DNA of 64,000 nt from Curvibacter cyanobacteriorum (GCF_028649475.1 NZ_JAQSIP010000001.1:248001-312000); one strand, 5' to 3'. Positions 27,416-37,230 are shown, counted from the first letter of the stretch. A program made the numbers and translations. Notes: generated by a model from the letters alone, not told the origin.

Positions 27416-28657
27416 TCAGGGCAAGGGCGCCGGTTGCGCGAAATAGGCTTTGGACAGGGTCTTGAACTGCCCCCCATCGGTGCGCAGCGTGGTCTGGCTG
27501 CGCTCGCCCGGGCTGAACACCACCCCCACGCCGCCAGCGGCCACCAGCTCCTGCGGGTGGGTCAGAAAATAGCGCACCCGGTTGTCGCGCCATGGCGGAC
27601 TGCTGCTGGGTTTGGCCGCGGGCACCCCGAGCGGGGTCTGCCACCAGAGCAGGGGTTTTTGCAGGCCCTCGAAGTAGCGCCGGGCTTCGGCGAAATGTTG
27701 GTGGAAGGTCTGGCTGTTGCTGGGGTTGGCATTGCTGTCGTCCCAGTACCAGTGGCGGCCATTGCGCACACAGGCGGCGGCGCGGTTCTGGGCCTCCATG
27801 CAGCCTGCGTCACGGTCCTGGGTCTGCATCACGACAAAGTCCGCCTGGCCGGCGCCCAGCCTTTGCATGTAGGCCACGTCGGTGGCCTTGAGGTCGTCGA
27901 ACATCGACGGCGGAAACCCCACCAGGGTGCGCGGGGCATGGGTGCGCGCCGTGCGGATCAGGCAGGCGGCGACGCCGGCCACGGTGTCGGCCAGGCCTGC
28001 GCAGTCCGGGTTTGGGTGGACCAGGGCGGGCATGCGGTGGGGGTCGGCCTGGGCGCGCTGGGTGTAGCCCCAGAAGTCGGGCTCCAGGTTGACCAGCACC
28101 GGTCGGCCATAGCGGCCCAGCTTCTGGAACAGCAGCCGCACCTGGTTCCAGTACGGGGTCATGAAGGTCGGGTCGGTCAGGCCACTGAGGTTGCTGTCGC
28201 CCCGGGCGGCCATCTGGTAGAGCGTGAACATGGGCACGGCGCCGACCATCTCGGCGTGTTGGATCACGATGTCCACGTAGGCGCCCGAGGGGCTGTTCCA
28301 GCTCAGCCAGGAGTCGGTGCCGACCCCGTTCAGGTATTGGTCGTAGATGTCGGGCGACAGGTTCTGCCCCAGCACCGTGCCGGTGTCGGTGGTGCCCACC
28401 CCCACCAGCAGGCGGCGTGGTCGCCCCAGGGCCTGGGCCAGGGCCCCGGGCCGCTGGGCCAGGGGCAGGGCGTCCAGGTTGAGCGCGGGACTGGCGCTTT
28501 TGCTGCTGGCGCCGGCTTTGTCCGCCGTGCGGCTGGCTTTGTCCTGGGGGCCCGTCGCCTGGGCCAGGGCGAGCTGAGCGCCCAGCAGCCAACACAGTCC
28601 CAGGCCCGCCAGGCTGCGGGTTGCGCGCCAGCCGGCCGCCAGTTTGCTTTGTTCCAT
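27416..28657 (-). CDS. Secreted protein of unknown family in the EPS locus
   Basis: I do not recognise the family. The 413-residue product has a signal peptide (LAGLGLCWLLGAQLALA), a short Ala/Ser/Lys-rich spacer, then a compact domain of about 340 residues. The pattern suggests a TIM-barrel hydrolase: YVDIVIQHAEMVGAVPMFTL, VLVNLEPDFWGY with a Glu/Asp pair after a beta-strand, FVVMQTQDRDAGC, HWYWDDSNANPSNS and LLWWQTPLGVP. Four Cys are spread through the domain and fit periplasmic disulfides. An EPS-cleaving or -modifying enzyme is the natural guess from context only. The start ATG at 28657 places the signal peptide correctly. It lies next to the polymerase gene on the minus strand, and both form an inverted pair within the locus. 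Confidence 0.7.
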   Translation of the reverse strand: MEQSKLAAGWRATRSLAGLGLCWLLGAQLALAQATGPQDKASRTADKAGASSKSASPALNLDALPLAQRPGALAQALGRPRRLLVGVGTTDTGTVLGQNLSPDIYDQYLNGVGTDSWLSWNSPSGAYVDIVIQHAEMVGAVPMFTLYQMAARGDSNLSGLTDPTFMTPYWNQVRLLFQKLGRYGRPVLVNLEPDFWGYTQRAQADPHRMPALVHPNPDCAGLADTVAGVAACLIRTARTHAPRTLVGFPPSMFDDLKATDVAYMQRLGAGQADFVVMQTQDRDAGCMEAQNRAAACVRNGRHWYWDDSNANPSNSQTFHQHFAEARRYFEGLQKPLLWWQTPLGVPAAKPSSSPPWRDNRVRYFLTHPQELVAAGGVGVVFSPGERSQTTLRTDGGQFKTLSKAYFAQPAPLP

Positions 28658-28904
28658 GGCAAGTGTCTCGATCAGGAGAGGGGCCGCGCCGATGGGCGGG
28701 GCCGGTGGCGTGGCAGGTCCCCTGGACACCGCCACTTTCAATGGTTGCAAATTATGCCGCTGGGGGCGACAGGCGCCGGCCTGGCCCGTGAAATAGGTCC
28801 GATTTGAAATTTTGAGCGATTCGTTCAGGTTTTATCATTCAGGCTGTCGCACCTCGAATCAGCCTGGGAGGGTCTGATGGGTCGCGCGCAGTTTCAGGCC
28901 CGAT

Positions 28905-29918
28905 GTGAGCGCCTCCCAGACCACCATGAAGTGGCATGTCCTGACCCCGTTTTTGCAGTCCCGCCACGAAGCCTGGATGACCGAGGGCCTGGTGCGCCAC
29001 GAGTTCAACATCGTGCCCGCCCACTACGAACACGACCCGCTGCGGGCGCGGGCCACCGTGGGGCATTGGGCCGATTTTGTGCGCCAGACCGCCCGGGCCC
29101 ACCGCGAATCCCGCCGCCATGAGGGCCTGCTGACCGCCTTCCCCCCGTTGGCCCTGACCTCGGCGGCCCTCAAGCGCGTCACGTTCCGCCGGGGGCCCCT
29201 GGTGGCCTGGACCTTCAACCTCGGCGAGCTGTATGGGGGCTTGAAGCAAACGCTGGCCCGCCAGGTGGCGGGGGCCGTCGACGTGTTCGTGGTGCACTCG
29301 CGCCAGGAGGTGGCCCGGTACAGCGCCTGGCTGGGCCTGCCCGAGGACCGATTTCATTACGTGCCTTTGGGCCGTGACCTGCAGGCCCCCTGGCTGGACG
29401 AAGACCGCGAGCGCCCCTTCGTGCTGGCCATGGGCTCGGCCAACCGCGACTGGGCCACCCTGCTCAAGGCGGTGGAGCGCCTGGGCTTGCGCACCGTGAT
29501 CGTGACCCCGCCGCGCACCTTGAAAGGCCTGCACCTGCCCCCTCAGGTCGAGCTGCTCTCGGGTCTGAGCCTGCAAGAGTGCCGCGTTTTGTGTCAGCGG
29601 GCCACGCTCAATGTGGTGCCGATTGCCAACCTGCAGACCGCGTCGGGCCAGGTGGCCCTGACCGAAGCCATGATGATGGGCCGGGCCGTGGTGGCCACCC
29701 GTTGCCCGGGCACCGAGGACATCGTGCGCGACGGCGACACCGGCTGCCTGGTGCCGGCGGGCGACCCCGGGGCGCTGGCGGAACAACTGCAGGCCCTGTG
29801 GCACGACGCGCCCCGCCGGGCACGGTTGGGGGCCGCGGCACGGGACCATGTGCAGACCCACCTGTCGGTGGCCGCCGAGTGCGCGCAGATGCAAGCCGTG
29901 CTGGACCGCTGGGCTTGA
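28905..29918 (+). CDS. Glycosyltransferase family 4-like
   Basis: A 337-residue GT-B glycosyltransferase for EPS assembly. The C-terminal donor-binding half is clear: VLAMGSANRDWATLLKAV, then LNVVPIANLQTASGQVALTEAMMMGRAVVATRCPGTEDIVRDG, which contains the conserved E-x7-E region. The end is AEQLQALWHDAPRRARLGAAAR. The N-terminal half is diverged. The start is either GTG at 28905 or ATG at 28926 (MKWHVLTPF); the shorter form keeps the first beta-strand directly at the N-terminus. It is divergent from the unknown secreted-protein gene across about 250 bases, which should hold both promoters. Confidence 0.85.
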   Translation: MSASQTTMKWHVLTPFLQSRHEAWMTEGLVRHEFNIVPAHYEHDPLRARATVGHWADFVRQTARAHRESRRHEGLLTAFPPLALTSAALKRVTFRRGPLVAWTFNLGELYGGLKQTLARQVAGAVDVFVVHSRQEVARYSAWLGLPEDRFHYVPLGRDLQAPWLDEDRERPFVLAMGSANRDWATLLKAVERLGLRTVIVTPPRTLKGLHLPPQVELLSGLSLQECRVLCQRATLNVVPIANLQTASGQVALTEAMMMGRAVVATRCPGTEDIVRDGDTGCLVPAGDPGALAEQLQALWHDAPRRARLGAAARDHVQTHLSVAAECAQMQAVLDRWA

Positions 29919-30135
29919 GGGAGGCGGGGGCTTTGAGTCGGACCGCGCCGCATCGCCCGGCCTGGGTTGCGGCGGGGGCGCCACAGTGGGCGGCCGCGCG
30001 GTGCGATGGGCGGTGGCTTTTGTTTTTTGAACGGTGTCTTGGGGCCCCGAGGCCCGATAATGGGGCGCCGTGGCGTGGCGTCTGAGGGCGCTTCCTCCCA
30101 GCGCTACCCAGGCTGATTCACTGCACACATTGCCC

Positions 30136-31431
30136 ATGCCCTTCACGACCCGCTTGCTTCCTGCCCGCTCCCCCAAGCTGCGCCTGGGCGCGCTGGGCGC
30201 GCTGGGTGTGGCCTGGGGCGTGGCCTGGGGCGTGGCGACACCGGCCCAGGCGGTGGTCGAGGTGGCGGTGCAGCTCGATTCCTCGTGGGCCAGTGACAGC
30301 AACCCGCTGCGCCTGGCCGACAGCAACCCGGCGGCCAACCCGGTGCAGGGGCGCCAAAGCGACAGCCTGATGTCGGTGGACGCGCGCGCGGCCTTGATCA
30401 CGCCGCTGTTGTCCGACAGCACACGGCTCGAGATCACCGCCAGCCAGGGCCGGCGCCAGTACCGCCAGCAAAGCCAGCTCAACCACCAGGCCCAGCAGTT
30501 CGAGGCGCGCCTGCTCTGGGAGGCCACGCCCCTGCTGCGCGGCCGCGTGAGCTACGCCACCGATGAGCGCCTGTACCAGCCGCAGAACTCGGTGCAGGTG
30601 GTGCGTGACCTGGTGCGCCAGCAGACCACCGGCTCCGAGGTGGCACTGCGGGCCACGCCCGAGCTCGAAGTGCCGCTGACGCTGGAGCGCGTCTCGGTGC
30701 GCCACGACGCCGCGCAGAACCAGTACCTGGACCGCAATGACAACGCGGTGCAGTTGGCCCTGCGCCACCAGTCGCCGCTGGGCTCGACGCTGACCGTGGG
30801 GCAGCGGCGCCTGTCCGTCGACTACCCCAACCGCAGCCCGGCCGATGTCGCGGTGCTGGACGACCGCTACCGCGATCAGCTGAGCTTTGTCGAGGTGGAC
30901 TGGGTCTACAGCCCGCTGACCCGGCTGGGGGGCCGCCTGGGCCACCTGCAGCGCAGCTACCAGAACCTGGGGCCCAACAACTTCAGCCTGATGGTGGGCA
31001 ACCTCAGCGCGGGTTACCAGTTCTCGCCGATGAGCCGCGTCGATGTGGAGTGGTTCCGTCAGGTCTACGACTCGGCCACGCCGTCCACGCTGTACTACCT
31101 GGCCAGTGGGGTGCGCCTGGGCCTGGGGTGGCGCTGGACGGAGCTGACCCGCCTGCGCCTGCTGGCCAACCACGAGCGGCAGCAGAACCAGCCCGGCCAG
31201 CTGGGTGGTCTGCCCAGCCAGCCCGACAACCTGCGCACCCGCCTGGGGGCCAGCCTGGACTACAGCCTGGCGCGCGGCTGGCGCGCCTACGTCGAAGGTT
31301 CACGCGACCGCTTTGTCAGCGTCAACGGCGGGGCGGCCATCGCCCAGAACGTGGTGCGCCTGGGCTTGGAGTACACCTACGAAAGCCTGGCTGGCACCGC
31401 CGAGCGTGGGCGCCTGGGGCGCCGGCCATGA
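30136..31431 (+). CDS. EpsL-like outer-membrane beta-barrel protein
   Basis: A 431-residue exported protein whose mature part alternates polar and hydrophobic residues like a beta-barrel, with many short strands (RLEITASQGRRQYRQQ, TLTVGQRRLSVDYPN, LGGRLGHLQRSYQNLGP). It resembles the EpsL-type putative barrels of betaproteobacterial EPS operons, which may form an outer-membrane path or receptor for the polymer. The signal peptide contains a perfect tandem repeat of GVAW. The start ATG at 30136 sets the signal peptide at the N-terminus. Its stop overlaps the start of the deacetylase gene by four bases (ATGA), so the two are coupled. Confidence 0.8.
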   Translation: MPFTTRLLPARSPKLRLGALGALGVAWGVAWGVATPAQAVVEVAVQLDSSWASDSNPLRLADSNPAANPVQGRQSDSLMSVDARAALITPLLSDSTRLEITASQGRRQYRQQSQLNHQAQQFEARLLWEATPLLRGRVSYATDERLYQPQNSVQVVRDLVRQQTTGSEVALRATPELEVPLTLERVSVRHDAAQNQYLDRNDNAVQLALRHQSPLGSTLTVGQRRLSVDYPNRSPADVAVLDDRYRDQLSFVEVDWVYSPLTRLGGRLGHLQRSYQNLGPNNFSLMVGNLSAGYQFSPMSRVDVEWFRQVYDSATPSTLYYLASGVRLGLGWRWTELTRLRLLANHERQQNQPGQLGGLPSQPDNLRTRLGASLDYSLARGWRAYVEGSRDRFVSVNGGAAIAQNVVRLGLEYTYESLAGTAERGRLGRRP

Positions 31432-32312
31432 GCCCCGCATCGCCACGGGACGGGCACCGCCCCGAGGGCCAGCGCCTGGCGACCTGCGCCCTGCACGCAG
31501 GGCCCGAGCCGATGACGGCGCCTGGGCCTGCACGGCTGCCGCGTGCCGGGTTGGGGCCCTGGCTGGGCACAGCCAACCGCTGGTTGGCGCGCCGGGTGGC
31601 CCGGCGGCCCCTGGCCTGGGGGGCGGGTCCCGGGGTGGTCAGCCTCAGTTTTGACGATGCGCCGGCCAGTGCCTGCCGTGAAGGGCGCGACATCCTGGCC
31701 CATGAAGGGGCGCTGGGCACCTGGTACATCGCTGGCGGGCTGACCGACCAGTGGGAGCAGGGCCACCGTTGCCACGCCGTGCGGGACCTGCAGCGCCTGG
31801 CGGCGCAGGGGCATGAGTTGGGCTGCCACACCTTTTCGCACCAGCCGGTGACCGGGCTGAGCCTGGCCGCCCTGCGCGAGGAGTGGGCCCGCAATGCGCG
31901 CTTTTTCACCGACACCGTGGGCGTGGCCGCGCCGCGCCATTTTTCGTTTCCGCTCGGCGACTATGGTCTGCTGAGCAAGCCCCTGGCCGCCGCAGGCTTT
32001 GAGTCGGTGCGGCTGACCCGGCCGGGGATCCACCGGGGGCATGCCGACCTCACGGGCCTGCACGCCCAGGCCCTGTACGACGGTGGCTTGTCGGCCGCCG
32101 AGTTGCAGGCCCAGATCGAGGCCACGGCGGCCTCGGGCGGCTGGCTGATCCTCTACACCCATGCGGTGTCCGATCAGCCCGGGCCCTGGGGCTGCACGCC
32201 GGCCCAGCTGGCGCAGGCTCTGCGGCTGGCGCGCCAGGCCGGTTGCCTGTTGCTGTCGGTCGGGCAGGCGATCGCCCATTTGCGGACCCGAGGCGCAGCG
32301 CCGTCGGCCTGA
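31428..32312 (+). CDS. Polysaccharide deacetylase (NodB-fold)
   Basis: Probable carbohydrate-esterase-4-type enzyme that removes acetyl groups from the EPS or intermediate. In the 294-residue product the metal and catalytic motif I is SLSFDDAPAS and motif II is GCHTFSHQ (HxxxH). Motif III is weak (HFSFPLGDYG, without the usual Arg). No clear signal peptide is seen: the N-terminal 55 residues are Pro/Arg-rich, so a cytoplasmic site is possible. The ATG at 31428 was chosen for its ATGA overlap with the barrel gene; an ATG at 31512 is an alternative. Last gene of the EPS locus. Confidence 0.82.
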   Translation: MSPASPRDGHRPEGQRLATCALHAGPEPMTAPGPARLPRAGLGPWLGTANRWLARRVARRPLAWGAGPGVVSLSFDDAPASACREGRDILAHEGALGTWYIAGGLTDQWEQGHRCHAVRDLQRLAAQGHELGCHTFSHQPVTGLSLAALREEWARNARFFTDTVGVAAPRHFSFPLGDYGLLSKPLAAAGFESVRLTRPGIHRGHADLTGLHAQALYDGGLSAAELQAQIEATAASGGWLILYTHAVSDQPGPWGCTPAQLAQALRLARQAGCLLLSVGQAIAHLRTRGAAPSA

Positions 32313-32405
32313 ACCTTGACGGGCCTCCGGGGCCCGCCCACCGGGGGCGCCCGGGGCGGTGAGGGGGTGAAGACGGGGGAGGATCGAGGGCGGTCACCCG
32401 CGCAC

Positions 32406-32438
32406 AAAAAAGCCCGACCCGTTGACACAGGTCAGGCT
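32406..32438 (-). terminator. Rho-independent terminator for the cytochrome c gene
   Basis: On the minus strand AGCCTGACC pairs with GGTCGGGCT (one G-T pair), with a 10-nt loop, followed by TTTTTT. It lies 82 bases past the cytochrome stop and also separates it from the EPS locus. Confidence 0.8.
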
Positions 32439-32519
32439 CCTTGAGGCGCCCCCGCCCAGCGCCCACAGGGGCTGGCCGAGGCGGTGACACGCGAGGCGCC
32501 GAGGCGCCTCCGCCGTCGA

Positions 32520-32828
32520 TCACTTCTGGGTCAGCACCCAGGCCGCCAGCTTCTTGGCTTCGGCTTCATTCACCTGGGCGTTGGCGGGCATGGGCACCGG
32601 ACCCCACACGCCCGATCCCCCCTTGATGATCTTGGTGGCCAGCTTGTCGGCCGCGTCTTTTTGACCGGCGTACTTGGCAGCCACTTCTTTGTAGGACGGG
32701 CCCACCACTTTCTTGTCCACGGCATGGCAGGCCATGCAGTTCTTGGAGGTGGCCAGGGCCAGGTCGGCCATGGCGGGTGCGGCAGCCGACAGCGTCAGAG
32801 CGAGGGTCAGGAGGGTGCGTTTCATCAT
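32520..32828 (-). CDS. Small periplasmic c-type cytochrome (c8/c551 type)
   Basis: A 102-residue electron carrier with a signal peptide ([16 protein letters not shown]), a single heme attachment site CMACH at residues 31-35 and the distal Met ligand in GPVPMPAN (Met80). Mature size, about 80 residues, fits cytochrome c8/c551, which shuttles electrons to terminal oxidases or reductases. Two consecutive ATG codons open the gene (32828 and 32825). It is a monocistronic unit with its own terminator, divergent from the Trp-rich small protein. Confidence 0.92.
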   Translation of the reverse strand: MMKRTLLTLALTLSAAAPAMADLALATSKNCMACHAVDKKVVGPSYKEVAAKYAGQKDAADKLATKIIKGGSGVWGPVPMPANAQVNEAEAKKLAAWVLTQK

Positions 32829-32929
32829 GGTCTCTGGTGGGGTTGAGTTACATTGTCTTGCAGGAATTGTAGTGGGCTCCGGCACGGCGTGCTGACGCCC
32901 TGAGGGTAATCCTGACATGGGGGCGCGTG

Positions 32930-33172
32930 ATGGTTTTTTTGGGTTTGGGCCTGTTGTTGTTGACGCTGAAATACCTGGAACTGGGGCCAGTCGCACTGTG
33001 GAGTTGGTACGTGGTGCTGGCCCCGTTTGGCCTGGCCGCGCTGTGGTGGGCCTGGGCGGATTCGTCGGGCTACACCAAGCGGCGGGCCATGGAGAAGCTG
33101 CAAAAGCGCAAGCAGGACCGCATCGAGAAACAAAAAGACGCGCTGGGCCTGGGCGTGCGCAAACGCCGCTGA
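32930..33172 (+). CDS. Small Trp-rich membrane protein (TIGR04438-like)
   Basis: An 80-residue protein with two hydrophobic segments ([17 protein letters not shown] and [19 protein letters not shown], five Trp in the second) and a strongly basic, charged tail ([20 protein letters not shown]). It matches the small Trp-rich family I know from Burkholderiales; its function is unknown. The start is ATG at 32930, directly after an in-frame GTG at 32927. It ends before a bidirectional terminator shared with adk. Confidence 0.82.
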   Translation: MVFLGLGLLLLTLKYLELGPVALWSWYVVLAPFGLAALWWAWADSSGYTKRRAMEKLQKRKQDRIEKQKDALGLGVRKRR

Positions 33173-33249
33173 GCGCAGGGTCCGACGCCGCCCTGCCGCC
33201 GCCTGCCGGGGCGGGTGCCGTCGTCGGGTGAAGTCGCTGCTTTGGGCAC

Positions 33250-33277
33250 AAAAAAGCCGCTTCGAGAAGCGGCTTTT
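33250..33277. terminator. Bidirectional terminator between Trp-rich gene and adk
   Basis: The perfect stem GCCGCTTC/GAAGCGGC has A-run and T-run flanks on both sides (AAAAAA before, TTTT after), so it can terminate the plus-strand small gene and the minus-strand adk. Confidence 0.88.
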
Positions 33278-33297
33278 GAGCGGGGCGGGGCGGCTGA

Positions 33298-33975
<678 letters not shown>

Positions 33976-34135
33976 TCAAATCAGCCGGCACCGCTGGCTA
34001 CGCGCAAGGGGCCGTGGCAGGCCCGGGTAGACGCAGTGCTCAATTTGATCCAGAGGATAGCATGGCAAGCCCTGCGTCATCCTTACGCAGGTGACAAAGC
34101 GATGACGACTGCGGCGCTGCGCAGCGCGACCGGTC

Positions 34136-34915
34136 TCAGGCGGGCGCCTGGGCCAGCAGGCTGCGCACGCGGGCGAGGTCTTCCGGCGTGTCCACGCCGG
34201 GGCCTGGTGCTTCGGCGCTGACGTGAACGGCAATGCGGTGGCCATGCCAGACGGCACGCATTTGCTCCAGGGACTCGAGCACCTCGAGTGGCGCCTGGGG
34301 CAGCCGCGGGAAGGCCCGCAGGAAACCCACGCGGTAGCCGTAGATGCCGATGTGGCGCAGCGGCTGCAGGCCCGCGGCGGCACCTGCGGTGCTGGCCCAC
34401 CAGGCCTGCCCGGCCTGGTCGCGCGAGTGGGGGATGGGGGCTCGGCTGAAGGTCAGGGCCAGGCCTTGGGCGTCCAGCACCACCTTGACCACGTTCGGGT
34501 TGTTGAACTCGGCCAGCGATTCAATCGGGTGGGCCGCGGTGCTCATGCTGGCGTGCGGGTGGCGGGCCAGCAAGCCGGCCACGGCGTCGATCAGCGCCGG
34601 CTGGATCAGCGGCTCATCGCCTTGCACATTGACCACCACGGCATCGTCGGGCAAGCCCAGCAGGTCGCAGGCCTCGGCCAGGCGGTCGCTGCCGGACGGG
34701 TGGTTGGCACGGGTCAGCAGCGCTTCGACCCCATGGGCCTGGCAGGCCTGCACGATGCGCGGATCGTCCGCGGCCACCACGGTGCGTTGGGCCTGGCTGC
34801 GGGCTGCCTGCTGGGCCACACGCACCACCATGGGCCGCCCCGCGAGGTCGGCCAGGGGCTTGTCGGGCAGGCGGCTCGAGGCCATCCGCGCCGGGATCAA
34901 CACCGTGTAGCTCAC
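34136..34915 (-). CDS. kdsB: 3-deoxy-manno-octulosonate cytidylyltransferase
   Basis: Activates KDO as CMP-KDO for lipopolysaccharide inner core synthesis. The 259-residue product has the nucleotide-binding N-terminus [20 protein letters not shown], the metal-binding [10 protein letters not shown], and [13 protein letters not shown] near residue 190. Its ATG overlaps the Trm112-like gene's stop by four bases. It is part of the lpxK-Trm112-kdsB group that makes LPS precursors. Confidence 0.96.
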   Translation of the reverse strand: MSYTVLIPARMASSRLPDKPLADLAGRPMVVRVAQQAARSQAQRTVVAADDPRIVQACQAHGVEALLTRANHPSGSDRLAEACDLLGLPDDAVVVNVQGDEPLIQPALIDAVAGLLARHPHASMSTAAHPIESLAEFNNPNVVKVVLDAQGLALTFSRAPIPHSRDQAGQAWWASTAGAAAGLQPLRHIGIYGYRVGFLRAFPRLPQAPLEVLESLEQMRAVWHGHRIAVHVSAEAPGPGVDTPEDLARVRSLLAQAPA

Positions 34916-35094
34916 AGACCCAGTTCCTCGTCGCTCAGGGGGCGGGCCTCGTTTTCAAGCAGGATCGGCAAGCCGTCGCGCACCGGGTAGGCCAGCCGTG
35001 CGCTGTGCGAGACCAGTTCCTGGCGGACCGGGTCGAAGGTCAGAGGGCCCTTGGTGACAGGGCAGACCAGCAGTTCAAGAAGTTTGCTGTCCAT
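34912..35094 (-). CDS. Trm112 family protein (YcaR-like)
   Basis: A 60-residue protein, [18 protein letters not shown] at the N-terminus followed by [18 protein letters not shown], the standard Trm112/YcaR fold. Only one of the usual Cys is kept in the CPVTK motif, so zinc binding is unlikely. It overlaps lpxK upstream by 20 bases and kdsB downstream by four, giving tight translational coupling. Its molecular role in bacteria is not established. Confidence 0.93.
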   Translation of the reverse strand: MDSKLLELLVCPVTKGPLTFDPVRQELVSHSARLAYPVRDGLPILLENEARPLSDEELGL

Positions 35095-36142
35095 GCGGAG
35101 TGGGTGAAGGTGAGGGGGGAGCCGGAGGCAGCGATGATAGCGCCGCGGCCAGTCGCGGCTGCAAGTCGGCCCAGAAAGCTGGTTCGGGCTCGAACACCAG
35201 CGGCACGGCCCAGGCCTGTGGCCAGTGCGGCCAGAGCTTGTGGGCGTCCTTTTCGGTGCACAGCCACAGCTCTTCGGGCGCGCCGGCCGGGGGCAGGCCC
35301 TGGCCAAAGTCGTGGTGGTCGGGCAGCGCGGTGCAGCGGGCCAGCGGCAGGCCGGCGGCGCGCAGCATGTCAAAAAAGCGGTTGGGTTGGGCGATGCCCG
35401 CCAGCGCATGCAGCGGATGGCCGCGCAGCGAGGCCAAGGGGCGTTGCTCACCCAGCCGGTTCACCGCCTGCGCGGCCAGCCGGCGTTGGGCGCGGTAGCC
35501 AGCAAAGGCAGGTTGCTCACCGGTGTGCAGGACCAGGTCCACCGGCCGGGGCCAGGCTTCGCGCAGCGGCCCGGCGGGCTGCAGCCAGCCATTGCCCACC
35601 CCCCGGTCGTCGAACACACAGAGTTCGATGTCGCGCTGCAGGGCCAGGTGTTGCAGCCCATCGTCGCACACGATGACCCGGGTGGCGGGGTAGGCGGCCA
35701 GCAAGGCGCGCGCGGCCTCGGCGCGGCGCCGCGCCACAAACACCGGGGCCCCTGTGCGGCGCTGGATCAGCAGCGGCTCGTCGCCGACCTCGGTGGCCAG
35801 GCTGTGGGCTTGCACCTCGCGGCAGTCCCGGGTGTGGCGACCATGGCCACGCGACACCACGCCCACCGCCAGGCCCTGCTGGCGCAGCCGTTCCACCACG
35901 GCCAGCACGGTTGGCGTCTTGCCGGCACCGCCCGCCACCACATTGCCGACCACCAGCACCACGGCGGGCACGCGTTCGCTGCGCAGCCAGCCGCGCCGGT
36001 ACAGCCCGCGCCGCAGCGCCACCAGGCCGCCAAGCACGGCCGACACCGGCCACAGCAGGCGGGGCACCCAACCACGCCGCTGCCACTGGCGCAGCAAAAA
36101 GGCCTGGCCGTGATCGGACGGTGGGGGGGGCGTGTCGGCCAT
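35075..36142 (-). CDS. lpxK: Tetraacyldisaccharide 4'-kinase
   Basis: Phosphorylates the 4' position of the lipid A disaccharide at the inner membrane, giving lipid IVA. The 355-residue product has an N-terminal hydrophobic anchor ([15 protein letters not shown]), Walker [17 protein letters not shown], then VVSRGHGRH and [18 protein letters not shown] with the catalytic and magnesium-binding Asp residues. It overlaps the Trm112-like gene and follows exbD by about 20 bases, so exbB-exbD-lpxK-Trm112-kdsB is probably one transcript. Confidence 0.95.
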   Translation of the reverse strand: MADTPPPPSDHGQAFLLRQWQRRGWVPRLLWPVSAVLGGLVALRRGLYRRGWLRSERVPAVVLVVGNVVAGGAGKTPTVLAVVERLRQQGLAVGVVSRGHGRHTRDCREVQAHSLATEVGDEPLLIQRRTGAPVFVARRRAEAARALLAAYPATRVIVCDDGLQHLALQRDIELCVFDDRGVGNGWLQPAGPLREAWPRPVDLVLHTGEQPAFAGYRAQRRLAAQAVNRLGEQRPLASLRGHPLHALAGIAQPNRFFDMLRAAGLPLARCTALPDHHDFGQGLPPAGAPEELWLCTEKDAHKLWPHWPQAWAVPLVFEPEPAFWADLQPRLAAALSSLPPAPPSPSPTPHGQQTS

Positions 36143-36161
36143 GGGGCGGCGCTTCAGCGCC

Positions 36162-36587
36162 TCAGCGCGCTTTGGCGCCCGCGGGCGTCTGGGTGGCGAA
36201 GGTGACCTGGCTCAGGCCGATGCGGCGTGCCGCCTCCATCACCGTGATCACCGATTGGTGGCTCGCATTGGCGTCGGCGCTGATGATCACGACCGACTCG
36301 CGCCCGCCTTTGGCGGCCTCGGCCAGGGCCATGCCCAGGGCCTCGCTGCCTGGCCCTGCCGGCACCTTGTTGATGGCGTAGCGGCCGTCGCTGGTGACGC
36401 TGACGATCACTTCCTTAGGGTGGTCACGCTGGGTTTCCGCCTCGGCCTCGGGCAGGCGCAGCTGCAGCTCGGTGAACTTGCTGTAGGTGGTGGAGAGCAT
36501 CAGGAAGATCAGCACCACCAGCAACACATCGATGAAGGGGATCAGGTTGATCTCGGGCTCTTCCTGGCGGCGCGGGCGAAAGTTCAT
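36162..36587 (-). CDS. exbD: ExbD/TolR family biopolymer transport protein
   Basis: A 141-residue inner-membrane protein with one N-terminal TM segment ([21 protein letters not shown]), which carries the functionally essential membrane Asp in FIDVLL, and a periplasmic domain. With ExbB it forms a proton-driven energy transducer. The ATG at 36587 was chosen, giving [17 protein letters not shown]. It sits eight bases after exbB and before lpxK. No TonB gene is nearby, so its partner, or an LPS-related role, is unclear. Confidence 0.93.
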   Translation of the reverse strand: MNFRPRRQEEPEINLIPFIDVLLVVLIFLMLSTTYSKFTELQLRLPEAEAETQRDHPKEVIVSVTSDGRYAINKVPAGPGSEALGMALAEAAKGGRESVVIISADANASHQSVITVMEAARRIGLSQVTFATQTPAGAKAR

Positions 36588-36594
36588 GGCCGCT

Positions 36595-37230
36595 TCACTT
36601 CCGCAGGCTGCTGAGGTGGCGTGCAAAGCGTTCGGCCGCCAGCTCCAGGGTCAACAGGTAGGCGTCGACGCGGCTGCGGAAGTAGCGCCAGAAAATCAGC
36701 GACGGGATGGCCACGATCAGCCCGAACGCGGTGTTGTACAGCGCCACCGAGATGCCGTGGGCGAGCAGGGCAGGGTTGCTGGCCCCCGTGCCCACACCGG
36801 GGCTGCCGCCCTGGGAACCAAAGATCTCGATCATGCCGATCACCGTGCCCAGCAGGCCCAGCAGCGGCGCCGCCGAGGCGATGGTGCCGAGGGCGCTGAG
36901 GTACTTCTCCAGCCGTGCGGCCACGCTGCGCCCCGTGCCTTCGAGGGCGGCCCGCAGATCGGCCTCGCTGCAATGCGGGTTCTGGTGCAGCGCCTTGAAG
37001 CCACTGGCCAGCACTTCGCCGAGCGCCGAGTTCTGCTCCAGCTGCAGCACCACGTCGGCGGTCGGGATGCCTTGCGACGACACCGTCAGGGCTTCGTCCA
37101 GCAGGTTGGGCGGCGCCACGCGGGAGACTTTCAGGCTCACGAAGCGCTCGAGGATGAGCGCCACGGCCAGCACGGAGCAGGCGAGGAGGGGCCAGATGGG
37201 CCAGCCTGCAGCTTGAATGATCGACAACAA
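36595..37230 (-). CDS. exbB: MotA/TolQ/ExbB proton channel family protein
   Basis: A 211-residue inner-membrane channel subunit with three TM segments: residues about 10-30, 105-130 (ASAAPLLGLLGTVIGMIEIF) and 150-175 (YNTAFGLIVAIPSLIFW). The GLLGTVIGMI motif is diagnostic. First gene of the minus-strand exbB-exbD-lpxK-Trm112-kdsB group. A CATAAT -10-like box lies on the minus strand at 37265-37270, 35 bases before the start. Confidence 0.93.
   Translation of the reverse strand: MLSIIQAAGWPIWPLLACSVLAVALILERFVSLKVSRVAPPNLLDEALTVSSQGIPTADVVLQLEQNSALGEVLASGFKALHQNPHCSEADLRAALEGTGRSVAARLEKYLSALGTIASAAPLLGLLGTVIGMIEIFGSQGGSPGVGTGASNPALLAHGISVALYNTAFGLIVAIPSLIFWRYFRSRVDAYLLTLELAAERFARHLSSLRK

Noticed and set aside
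34071-34091. CCTGCGT/ACGCAGG hairpin between kdsB and adk as a terminator
   Set aside because: The stem is perfect but no T tract follows on the minus strand, so it was not listed as a terminator.
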